Part shown: one piece after another, positions 1-5,129 of the stretch
How positions within the stretch are numbered: the stretch's first letter is position 1
Layout of the letters: each line of letters opens with the position of its first letter
From: Prolixibacteraceae bacterium
Lineage (GTDB): Bacteria; Bacteroidota; Bacteroidia; Bacteroidales; Prolixibacteraceae
NCBI GenBank assembly: GCA_016931875.1
Contig: JAFGDX010000563.1
Coordinates: 1-5,129, forward strand
Length of the DNA stretch: 5,129 nucleotides
Direction of reading: 5' to 3'
Position numbers and translations under genes: made by a program
The notes under the pieces: model-generated
The model's database searches: none
What the model was told of the DNA's origin: nothing
Seen by the model: only the letters and a program-made list of their open reading frames with translations

Positions 1-599
1 AGTTTACTGTTTGTATGATCGTTGTAAACGCTCATGAGCGTGGATACCGTACTTTTGTTGGCAACGAGTTCTTCGGTTGTTTTATAAATCCGTTTCAGCC
101 CGGCAGCATCTTTTCCTCCGTCCAGTTCGGTTTCCCGCGCAATTTTTTCATCAACCACATTTTTGGCCAGCTCAAAAATCATGTGCACCTTGTCGGGGGT
201 GGCCGGCAGTTTTTCAATTTGCAAAATCCGGCGGTAGTAAAAATCGAGGTGCCGTTTGGTGAGTTTGTTAAACCGTTTTTTTGAGAACTCAAGCAGTTTG
301 ATAAAACTAACAAACAATGCCAAATGGGGAGTCACAACTTTCCCGTCATCCACAAGATTCAGGAAATCTTCCAGATTTGCATCTTTTATAAAAAAATCCT
401 GCCAGTTGGCCGACGGAACCTCGTGGTTTAATGTATTGAAATAATTGATGTGTTGTGCAAAGGTATATGCAAACTGCATCCACTCCTTCAGGCTGAAATC
501 ATTCAGTTTTACAGAAGCCGGATCAAGCGCCTCAATATACCGCTGCAATTGTGCTGTCCCTTCACGTTCGGATAATATCTCTTTGCCGCATTTAGCCAT
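1..599 (-). CDS. Large CIS baseplate protein (Afp11 / baseplate J-gp47-like class), N-terminal part
   Basis: Only the first 199 codons are present; the gene runs off the left edge. The ATG at 599-597 starts an uninterrupted frame, 13 bases after the gp25-like gene, with no Shine-Dalgarno sequence before it. The N-terminus is rich in predicted helix. I recognise the block HLDFYYRRILQIEK (residues 117-130), followed by LPATPDKVH and FELAKN, and then the LDGGKDAAG turn (159-167) leading into RIYKTTEELV. From memory these are characteristic of the large baseplate proteins of Bacteroidota CIS clusters, usually annotated as baseplate J/gp47 family. Family members are several hundred residues longer and form the wedge that rings the spike, joining the gp25-like protein and triggering sheath contraction. 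Position straight after gp25 fits this. Assignment to Afp11 rather than the related Afp12 is less certain, because the diagnostic C-terminal domains are out of view. Confidence 0.83.
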   Translation of the reverse strand, partial: MAKCGKEILSEREGTAQLQRYIEALDPASVKLNDFSLKEWMQFAYTFAQHINYFNTLNHEVPSANWQDFFIKDANLEDFLNLVDDGKVVTPHLALFVSFIKLLEFSKKRFNKLTKRHLDFYYRRILQIEKLPATPDKVHMIFELAKNVVDEKIARETELDGGKDAAGLKRIYKTTEELVANKSTVSTLMSVYNDHTNSK

Positions 600-612
600 A
601 ATTTCAGTTTAG

Positions 613-1020
613 TTAGAGTTCGTTTCCTTCCTCTTTATAAAATGGATAAACCATATTTTTTCGTGAATTGGTGATTCGTATTGTATAGTCGAGTTTTATC
701 AGTAAAACTCCGTTTAATTCATCCGATGGATCGATTTCAATTTTATTTAAATCGATGCGCGGTTCATGGTATAAAATGGCTGTTTTAATCAAATCGGTTA
801 CATAGGTTTTCAAAGTAAGATTTAGCGGTTTAAACAACAATTCGTCGAGGTTGCAGCCATAATTGGGAACCATAATCCGTTCGCCCAGCCGTGTTGAAAG
901 CAGGATTTCGAGGCTGCTTTTTATATCGGCTTCATCTTCCAGCATTTTTACGTTTTTGCTGCCCCTGTTAAATTCAGGCGGAAAACTCCAGCCCCTTCCT
1001 AAAAACGACTTTTTTTCCAT
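613..1020 (-). CDS. gp25-like baseplate wedge protein (Afp9-like, GPW_gp25 family)
   Basis: This complete 135-residue protein matches the usual length of the T4 gp25 / phage P2 gpW / TssE family. It forms the inner baseplate wedge and nucleates the first sheath ring. Visible family marks are the S-x-x-x-L-L-x-T-x-x-G-E-R segment (residues 36-48), the VPNYG turn (51-55), the LDELLF helix start (58-63) and the conserved E-P-R triad at 86-88, followed by alternating hydrophobic strands to the end. Family members are called lysozyme-like for historical reasons; I see no reason to infer enzyme activity. The start is well supported: the ATG lies 2 bases after the PAAR stop, with an AGGAGG sequence 6 bases upstream, the strongest ribosome binding site in the window. 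In Afp and PVC this gene comes before PAAR; here the order is reversed. Confidence 0.93.
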   Translation of the reverse strand: MEKKSFLGRGWSFPPEFNRGSKNVKMLEDEADIKSSLEILLSTRLGERIMVPNYGCNLDELLFKPLNLTLKTYVTDLIKTAILYHEPRIDLNKIEIDPSDELNGVLLIKLDYTIRITNSRKNMVYPFYKEEGNEL

Positions 1021-1022
1021 AC

Positions 1023-1316
1023 TTATCCTCCTATTAATACGGTGGGAATACCAGCCACAATAGTGCCGCCGTGTGCGGTTAAATCACCCATGCGTGCCGC
1101 AGGTTTACCTCCAATTAAAACGGTTGCCGAGCCCTGAACAATGGTATCCGGCGGGCCGGTGCAAACGGCCATGTCGCCTACCACGGCTGCAGGCATTCCG
1201 CCAATCAGCACAGTTGCCACCCCCGGCCCCACAATCGGGCCGCCCACGTGTGGCACTCCGCCCGGGTTAACCATCGGACAGGTGTGCATATCTGTCAATC
1301 GTGCTGCTGCTCCCAT
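1023..1316 (-). CDS. PAAR-domain spike tip protein (Afp10-like)
   Basis: This complete 97-residue protein is a bare PAAR domain, the small metal-binding cone that caps the trimeric VgrG spike and pierces the target envelope. It is rich in glycine and proline. Three TVLIGG strands are visible (residues 35-40, 65-70 and 92-97); the first two are followed by PAA and then GD, the pattern that gives the family its name. Candidate metal ligands are H11 (in DMHTCP), H23 (in PHVGG), C52 and H82, with C13 as an alternative. This fits the three-histidine, one-cysteine zinc site known in T6SS PAAR proteins. There is no N- or C-terminal extension, so no effector is fused to the tip. The ATG lies 2 bases after the spike gene's stop, with no Shine-Dalgarno sequence, so translation probably depends on coupling to the spike gene. 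Confidence 0.95.
   Translation of the reverse strand: MGAAARLTDMHTCPMVNPGGVPHVGGPIVGPGVATVLIGGMPAAVVGDMAVCTGPPDTIVQGSATVLIGGKPAARMGDLTAHGGTIVAGIPTVLIGG
1027..1032 (-). promoter_or_regulatory. Full Shine-Dalgarno sequence for the gp25-like gene
   Basis: On the coding strand AGGAGG sits 6 bases before the ATG at 1020, which is ideal spacing. It lies inside the last codons of the PAAR gene (ATA GGA GGA TAA), so it also encodes the final Gly-Gly. Most other starts here have only A/T-rich leaders, as is usual for Bacteroidota. The motif may therefore partly reflect the conserved TVLIGG repeat of the PAAR protein rather than selection for ribosome binding. Confidence 0.6.
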
Positions 1317-1318
1317 AA

Positions 1319-3067
1319 TCAGTTAATTTGAACAATTGAACCTTTAATTACAGCATTGGCGCTGGTTGAAACTTCAGCACCCGCCGAACCTTCCGCTTTA
1401 AACTGTGCACCCGCTTTTAATTCGAGGTTGGTGCCACTTTCAACTTTCACATCGGTGGAAGATTTGTACTTGATTTCCGATGCGCTTTCAATCGTTATTC
1501 CGTTGGAATCCATTTGAATAAAATTGCCGTTTTCGTCTTCCAGCTTAATACCGCCGTCGGCATCACTGATAACCATTTTATTTCCGTTGGGCGTTTCCAA
1601 TGTCACGCTCACTTCATCGTCGTTAAAAATGAACTTCATTTCGCTGCGGGTAACAAAACCTTTTTCATGATTATCGTCAGTAGCTGTAATTGGGGCTGGT
1701 TTGGCGCTGCTGTTCATCATTCCCAAAACAACGGCATCGTTTGGGTTTCCGTTGATAAAGCCAACAATCACTTCGTCTTCAATTTCGGGCCTGAAAAACG
1801 AACCGCGGTTTTCGCCGGCATCAAGTGTTGCCACGCGTGCCCAGATGCCGTCAACACTATTATCAACAATAGGCAGCCGTACCAAAATCCGGTCTTCACC
1901 GTCAGGGTCATTCTCCAGTTGGGTTACAATTCCTACCTGCAAACCATTTACTGCAGCCATTAAACCTGCTGCCGGTTGATCGTTGATATCAAAGGTTTCG
2001 GTAAACCATTTCGGATTAATTCCAAATTCAGCATCTGTTGTCCAGTTGCCTTCGGTAACCTGGTGGCGAACAGCAGAAATATAAACTTTCCCGCTAAACC
2101 GGTCGCCTACGCCTTCCAGTTGAATAATTGTATCGGGCTTCACTTCCGGAATTCCCTGAAACTTTATGCGGCCCCTGGTTTTTGCCAGCTGGTTAAACAG
2201 TGTTTTTGCATCGGCCCATTCCTGCAATTCCACATCGGGAGTTGCCCCGCCGCTTTTCAGCTGCAGGTTTTCCAGATTGATTACCGATGCCAAATCTCCG
2301 GCTGAAATATTGCCGTTCAGAGTTACAGCCGGATCATTCGCTTCAATTTCCAGCACTTCCTGGTCGGCTGCGTTCCAACTGTAGGAGCTTACTTTTTGAA
2401 ACTGGTTTCGGGCATCCATCTCAGCATCAAATTCCAAAAGCGTGGCGCCAAACGACACAGTTTCCACTGCTGCCTGTTCAAAACCGGGTTTTTTAACCGT
2501 TATTTTTTCGTCGTCAACAATCAGCACTTTTCCGTTGGCTTGTGCCCGTGTTACACAAAAATCCCAATCGGAAACATTGTACTGAACCAGTTCGCGGTGA
2601 GTGACGTTCGTGGATTCTACCTCTTTTTCCAAACCGTATGAACCGATTATTTCTTCGATAATGTCACTGTCAGTACCTTCGTAGAAATATTTGTTTTTTC
2701 GACCGATCGTTAGTTTTACTGCTTTGTCTTTACATTCAACGATTAAATACGACCGGCTGGAACGGATTTTTAAATTGTGTTTGATAACCAGGCCTTTAAA
2801 AATTGTCTCTTCATCGGAATGATAGCCCGCTTTGATTTCCACTTCTTTCCCGGGAATAAAAAGTTCTTCGTTGCTCAGTTTAAATTCCTGGGAAGCCGCA
2901 TCGCCGTCGATCAAAACAATTCTGGCGGTTGGGATGCGGTTGATTTCCTTTTCGATGACCACATTCATTACCTGGAAGCTTTTTGAAAGTTCCTCACCGT
3001 CAACCAAAATTTTATGTGTAACCAAATCGGCGGATCGTGATGTATTTATAACTCTTTGTTCCGGCAT
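1319..3067 (-). CDS. VgrG-like central spike protein (Afp8-like; gp27/gp5-type)
   Basis: This complete 582-residue protein should form the trimeric needle at the centre of the baseplate. Residues 1 to about 365 look like the gp27-like base, with strands such as IVLIDGDAA and the central NVSDWDFCVTRAQANGK segment typical of VgrG-family proteins. Residues of about 374-455 form a gp5-like OB-fold: GLQVGIVTQL, RILVRLP, IWARVAT, then FFRPEIEDEVIVGFING and GMMNS. Residues of about 470-582 show repeating strand and Asn-Gly/Asp-Gly turns (ENGNFIQMDSNGITIES), the intertwined beta-helix that tapers to the PAAR tip. The protein ends with this helix and carries no extra C-terminal domain, so it is not an evolved VgrG with a fused toxin. 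I found no lysozyme domain in the gp5-like part. The ATG shares one base with the stop of the preceding LysM gene (TAATG), and an A-rich tract lies before it. Confidence 0.95.
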   Translation of the reverse strand: MPEQRVINTSRSADLVTHKILVDGEELSKSFQVMNVVIEKEINRIPTARIVLIDGDAASQEFKLSNEELFIPGKEVEIKAGYHSDEETIFKGLVIKHNLKIRSSRSYLIVECKDKAVKLTIGRKNKYFYEGTDSDIIEEIIGSYGLEKEVESTNVTHRELVQYNVSDWDFCVTRAQANGKVLIVDDEKITVKKPGFEQAAVETVSFGATLLEFDAEMDARNQFQKVSSYSWNAADQEVLEIEANDPAVTLNGNISAGDLASVINLENLQLKSGGATPDVELQEWADAKTLFNQLAKTRGRIKFQGIPEVKPDTIIQLEGVGDRFSGKVYISAVRHQVTEGNWTTDAEFGINPKWFTETFDINDQPAAGLMAAVNGLQVGIVTQLENDPDGEDRILVRLPIVDNSVDGIWARVATLDAGENRGSFFRPEIEDEVIVGFINGNPNDAVVLGMMNSSAKPAPITATDDNHEKGFVTRSEMKFIFNDDEVSVTLETPNGNKMVISDADGGIKLEDENGNFIQMDSNGITIESASEIKYKSSTDVKVESGTNLELKAGAQFKAEGSAGAEVSTSANAVIKGSIVQIN

Positions 3068-3786
3068 TATTTTTTCTTTTTTTCAATGGGTGGGAAAAAA
3101 ACGGACTGGCCTGTTTCAAGCTTTCGGAAATTGGTAATGTTGTTGGCCTTTGCCACTTCAAGGTAATAGGAAGAATCGCCGTAAATACGGAAAGCCATTA
3201 ACGGAAGTGTGTCTCCGTCTTTCACAATCCGAATATGTGTCAGGTCGGGCGAATTGTTATTTTCCATTGCCACCCTCAGGTTGTCTTCCACAAAGCCCTT
3301 AAATTTGGCGTTGGCCACAGCACGCAGCGGAGTCCCGTCGGACTTAAACAATTTAAAGGTGAGATCCATCTCGCTGAGAGTGCCCTTAAAAAGCAGGGTA
3401 CCCCACGAAATAATCAGATAATTGGGTTTGTGTTCATCGCCGTTGTAGTCGAACACCACTTTTTTGAACTTCTCCACATCGTCGATAATTCCACTTCCCT
3501 CATCTTTAAATGTTTTGTCATCCGAACCTCCGGGGGCGCCGTAATCGGTCACCACTCCCGTCCGGTCGAAAACAAATTCAAGTTCCAAATCCTCAGGCAA
3601 AGCTTTGTTAAACCGCGGTGCTGCCGCACTTGTTCCCGAGGCCTGTTCATCGTTTTGTTCAATTTTATATTTGAACTTGTAGGTCTCAGGGTTCATCAGT
3701 GTCCGGAATTCACCTTCAGAAACTTCTTCCGAAAACTGTTCATCGCTGTAGGCTTTAATCTGAAGTTTTATCAGTTCTCCGCTCAT
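3067..3786 (-). CDS. LysM-ended tube-to-spike adaptor (Afp7-like, gp53/gp48-like role)
   Basis: This complete 239-residue protein is of the type found between the tube and spike genes in eCIS clusters. The N-terminal part (residues of about 5-170) contains FRTLMNPETYKFKYKI and LELEFVFDRTGVV, and later YLIISWGTLLFKGTL and DGTPLRAVANAKFKGF. I recognise these as typical of this family. Residues of about 183-234 resemble a LysM domain (HIRIVKDGDTLPLMAFRIYG, then VAKANNITNFRKLETGQ and FFPP). In phage and CIS baseplates this domain makes protein contacts rather than binding murein. The expected role is to join the spike hub to the first tube ring. The protein ends in EKKKK. The start follows the DUF5908 stop by one base, with a weak AGGA sequence 8 bases upstream. 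Its last codons contain a potential -1 frameshift site (see 3076-3082). Confidence 0.9.
   Translation of the reverse strand: MSGELIKLQIKAYSDEQFSEEVSEGEFRTLMNPETYKFKYKIEQNDEQASGTSAAAPRFNKALPEDLELEFVFDRTGVVTDYGAPGGSDDKTFKDEGSGIIDDVEKFKKVVFDYNGDEHKPNYLIISWGTLLFKGTLSEMDLTFKLFKSDGTPLRAVANAKFKGFVEDNLRVAMENNNSPDLTHIRIVKDGDTLPLMAFRIYGDSSYYLEVAKANNITNFRKLETGQSVFFPPIEKKKK
3076..3082 (-). other. Candidate -1 slippery heptamer A AAA AAG in frame
   Basis: The end of the LysM gene reads GAA AAA AAG AAA AAA TAA TG on the coding strand. In the gene's own frame this contains A AAA AAG, the heptamer used by E. coli dnaX. A slip of one base back would continue GAA AAA ATA ATG CCG, entering the spike gene at its own ATG and giving a LysM-VgrG fusion. 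I see no Shine-Dalgarno-like stimulator just upstream and no strong stem-loop just downstream. AAA-rich lysine codons are common in such a genome, so chance is a real alternative. Confidence 0.35.
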
Positions 3787-3787
3787 A

Positions 3788-3946
3788 CTATCTTTCCTGG
3801 TTTTTCGACAATATTTCCATTACCTGTTCCACACATTCCGCAATAATCCTGTCCTTCTCGCTTTTTTTATTTTGAAGCGGATCGGCAGATTGCGGTTTGT
3901 CTTCCACATTTATTTTTATGTGCAATTCCTTGATTTCGATTGGCAT
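3788..3946 (-). CDS. DUF5908 family small CIS protein (Afp6/Pvc6-like)
   Basis: A 52-residue protein fills the space between the second tube gene and the LysM gene. It is easily missed because of its length. It begins MPIEIKELHIKINVE, followed by a polar linker with PQSADPLQNKKSEKD (residues 18-32), and then a helix ending IIAECVEQVMEILSKNQER (34-52). I recognise this layout (MPIEI-x-EL-x-I start and an ECVEQV-x-EIL helix) as the DUF5908 family, which sits at this place in eCIS clusters. Its role is not established; a structural or assembly accessory of the tube-baseplate junction is possible. The start is firm: the TAATG overlap shares one base with the tube gene stop, and the TAG stop is one base before the LysM start. 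It has no signal peptide or membrane segment. Confidence 0.9.
   Translation of the reverse strand: MPIEIKELHIKINVEDKPQSADPLQNKKSEKDRIIAECVEQVMEILSKNQER
3795..3798 (-). promoter_or_regulatory. Weak Shine-Dalgarno-like AGGA before the LysM gene
   Basis: On the coding strand CAGGAAAGATAGT precedes the ATG at 3786. AGGA lies 8 bases from the start and is embedded in the last codons of the DUF5908 gene. It supports the chosen start and suggests the two genes are translated together. It is only a partial match. Confidence 0.4.
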
Positions 3947-4380
3947 TATTTCTGAATTTTAAAATAGCTGTACGCCAGTTCAATGGTTTCAACAACCAGT
4001 TTACTCTCCTCGGCATTAAAATCAGCCACCGCCCATTTTAAAGGATATGCGTGAACCACATTCCATGTCATCAGCGGTTCGTGTTCCTGGTTAAGCAAAC
4101 TAATGGTGATGTCGGTGGGTGTGATATTAAAATCTTCCACCGCATCGCGGCACCACTTAATTAATGAAGAATCGGTTACCAGCCCGCGTTTCAAAACCAG
4201 GTTGGGGAAACTGGTCCGTACCGGGAGCTTGTGTTTAAACCGGTTCTCGCCTCCTTCGGCAATTTCTTCAGTGGTCAGTTCAACGGTTAGCCCCGAAACC
4301 GACTGAAATTCAAATTCACTTTTCAGGTTGGCAAATTCAACTTTAAAATGAAAACCCGCCGGAGGATAGTAATTGGCCAT
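3946..4380 (-). CDS. Second inner-tube protein, tube initiator type (Afp5-like, T4 gp19-like family)
   Basis: This complete 144-residue protein belongs to the Hcp/gp19-like tube family. Visible signatures are the PPAGFHFKVEF start (residues 6-16), SVSGLTVE (27-34), GGENRFKHKLPVRTSFPNLVLKRG in the middle (43-66), DITISLLNQEHEPLMTW (90-106) and the C-terminal ETIELAYSYF. The EGGENRF and FPNLVLKRGL wording, where the main tube paralogue has a YSKVKMPG-type loop, is what I associate with Afp5/Pvc5. That protein forms a specialised ring between the adaptor and the repeating tube. It lies 2 bases after the paralogue and overlaps the DUF5908 gene by one base (TAATG). Which of the two paralogues is the initiator is inferred from sequence type and from being nearer the adaptor and spike genes. 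Confidence 0.9.
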   Translation of the reverse strand: MANYYPPAGFHFKVEFANLKSEFEFQSVSGLTVELTTEEIAEGGENRFKHKLPVRTSFPNLVLKRGLVTDSSLIKWCRDAVEDFNITPTDITISLLNQEHEPLMTWNVVHAYPLKWAVADFNAEESKLVVETIELAYSYFKIQK

Positions 4381-4382
4381 TT

Positions 4383-4817
4383 TTAATCATTTTGAATGGT
4401 TAAACCTTCATGTACCAGTTCTATCGATTCAATCGCCACCTCGTTGCCATCGGCTTTTAAGTCGGTGGGCTGCACTTTTGAAGGCCATGCATTTTTTACT
4501 TTCCAGGTAACCACCGGTTCGTGCTCTTCATTCAGCAAACTGATGGTAATGTCGCGCCGTTCGATGGTATTCAGCTTTACGGTATTCCACCAGTTGAAAT
4601 ATTCATTGTCGCTGGCAAATGTTCCGCGTTTTAAGGTAATGTTGCTAAATTTCTGCATGCCGGGCATTTTTACTTTTGAATATTCGGGACTGGCCCCGTG
4701 CCGGTATTCAATCACTTCGGTTTCCACATCCAGCCCGGAAACTTCGGTAAATCCTATTTTTGTTCCACCCCATTCTACCTGAAAGTGAAATTTTACCAAT
4801 GGATAATTTGTAGCCAT
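4383..4817 (-). CDS. Main inner-tube protein (Afp1-like, T4 gp19-like family)
   Basis: This complete 144-residue protein is equal in length to the next gene and clearly paralogous to it. It begins with YPLVKFHFQVEW and has GFTEVSGLDVETEVIEYR (residues 22-39), then GASPEYSKVKMPGMQKFSN, LKRGTF, DITISLLNEEHEPVVTW (89-105) and AIESIELVHEGL. The R-HG-x-S-x-EY-x-K-x-K-MPG loop is typical of the repeating tube subunit that stacks as hexamers inside the sheath and carries cargo in its lumen. It is the only gene in view with a sizeable leader: 30 A/T-rich bases without a Shine-Dalgarno sequence separate it from the sheath stop. A longer untranslated leader could allow independent initiation, suiting a protein needed in many copies. 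In Afp the main tube gene precedes the sheath genes. Confidence 0.93.
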   Translation of the reverse strand: MATNYPLVKFHFQVEWGGTKIGFTEVSGLDVETEVIEYRHGASPEYSKVKMPGMQKFSNITLKRGTFASDNEYFNWWNTVKLNTIERRDITISLLNEEHEPVVTWKVKNAWPSKVQPTDLKADGNEVAIESIELVHEGLTIQND

Positions 4818-4847
4818 AATAAATTGTTTTTAAGATTTAAACTTGGG
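4818..4847 (-). other. 30-base A/T-rich spacer between sheath and main tube genes
   Basis: This is the longest non-coding stretch in the window. On the coding strand it begins CCCAAG, and the rest is nearly all A and T up to the tube ATG. It has no Shine-Dalgarno sequence and no clear hairpin, and I could not fit a Bacteroidota promoter (a TTTG element and a TAnnTTTG element) within it. The A-rich end next to the ATG resembles the leaders used by well-translated Bacteroidota genes. Confidence 0.45.
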
Positions 4848-5129
4848 TTAAGATTCCTGCATTTTGTGCGAAAACTTAAGAATAATAAATTCGGCCGGAC
4901 GAACCACTGCCATACCAATTTCAACATGCATGTACCCGTTCAGGATATCCTGCGCAGTCATGGTTTGCCCCAGTCCAACCCGAACATAATAAGCTTCGTC
5001 GGGTTTTGCCCCGGCAAGTGCCCCTGCCCTCCACTGGAGCGAAAGGAAATTTTCAATCATCGCCCGGATTTTTACCCAGGTATTGGCATCGTTGGGTTCA
5101 AAAACAAATTGCGCCGTGGCTTTTTTTAC
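4848..5129 (-). CDS. Contractile tail sheath protein, C-terminal 93 residues
   Basis: The gene enters from the right edge and ends at the TAA at 4850-4848. The visible 93 residues are the conserved C-terminal sheath domain. They contain FVFEPNDANTWVKIRAMIENF, then LQWRAGALAGAKPDEAYYVRVGLG, a TAQDI-x-NGYMHVEIGMAVVRPAEFI segment, and the terminal FSHKMQES. These are hallmarks of phage_sheath_1 family proteins of CIS particles and contractile phages. This domain makes the handshake strands linking neighbouring sheath subunits and faces the inner tube, and contraction of the sheath drives the tube into the target. The in-frame ATG at 5060 is internal, since homology and the open frame continue upstream of it. 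Whether this is the only sheath gene, or the last of several as in Afp, cannot be seen. Confidence 0.96.
   Translation of the reverse strand, partial: VKKATAQFVFEPNDANTWVKIRAMIENFLSLQWRAGALAGAKPDEAYYVRVGLGQTMTAQDILNGYMHVEIGMAVVRPAEFIILKFSHKMQES

Noticed and set aside
1026..1214. Three similar segments that could be read as a DNA tandem repeat
   Set aside because: They encode the TVLIGG strands of the PAAR fold at 1197-1214, 1107-1124 and 1026-1043. The DNA copies differ at many positions, so this is protein-level repetition only.
1514..1963. 149-codon open frame on the plus strand
   Set aside because: It is antisense to the OB-fold and beta-helix part of the spike gene and has no protein family signature. 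The other plus-strand frames at 15-444, 863-1326, 1976-2641, 2777-3137 and 4103-4782 are rejected on the same grounds.
3067..3100. T-rich and A-rich runs resembling an intrinsic terminator
   Set aside because: The runs encode Phe-Phe-Pro-Pro and the lysine tail of the LysM protein. No GC-rich stem precedes a U tract on the coding strand, and the spike gene follows at once.
3235..3846. 203-codon open frame on the plus strand
   Set aside because: It lies antisense to the LysM and DUF5908 genes, which have clear family features. Its translation shows no recognisable domain and has the composition of a shadow frame.
3946..3960. A second slippery site at the tube-initiator/DUF5908 overlap
   Set aside because: The end reads TTT AAA ATT CAG AAA TAA TG, which has no X XXY YYZ heptamer in the zero frame near the stop. 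Only ordinary coupling is supported there.
4848..5060. A separate 70-residue gene starting at the ATG at 5060
   Set aside because: The same frame stays open to the window edge, and the upstream 23 residues (FVFEPNDANTW and neighbours) are conserved sheath sequence. The ATG is therefore internal.

Overview
The window is a stretch of a contractile injection system (CIS) gene cluster of the extracellular type (eCIS, related to the Serratia antifeeding prophage Afp and the Photorhabdus virulence cassette PVC). All genes lie on the minus strand, so transcription runs from the right end of the window to the left. Nine genes fill almost every base: seven complete ones plus one cut at each edge. The longest gap between them is 30 bases. 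No tRNA, rRNA, CRISPR array, insertion sequence or clear intrinsic terminator was seen.

In transcription order: the C-terminus of a tail sheath protein (4848-5129); the main inner-tube protein, Afp1-like (4383-4817); a second tube paralogue of the Afp5/tube-initiator kind (3946-4380); a 52-residue DUF5908/Afp6-like protein (3788-3946); a LysM-ended Afp7-like protein (3067-3786); the VgrG-like central spike, Afp8-like (1319-3067); the PAAR spike tip (1023-1316); the gp25-like baseplate wedge protein (613-1020); and the N-terminus of the large baseplate protein of the Afp11/gp47-like class (1-599). Together they describe the rod from the sheath and tube down through the tube-to-spike adaptor, spike and tip to the baseplate. 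The cap, AAA+ ATPase, tail fibres and effectors would lie outside the window.

The source is most likely a member of the Bacteroidota. The start regions are mostly A/T-rich without a Shine-Dalgarno sequence, lysine is mainly AAA, base composition is moderate, and the proteins resemble the CIS families common in that phylum. This is inference; genus cannot be read from the sequence.

The genes are packed as a single translational unit: two TAATG stop/start overlaps, gaps of 1-2 bases at four other junctions, 13 bases before the large baseplate gene and 30 bases after the sheath gene. The least expected observation is a correctly phased A AAA AAG heptamer at the end of the LysM gene. A -1 frameshift there would enter the spike-gene frame and give a LysM-VgrG fusion. 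The gene order also differs from Afp/PVC in two places: the main tube gene follows the sheath gene, and the PAAR gene precedes the gp25 gene.
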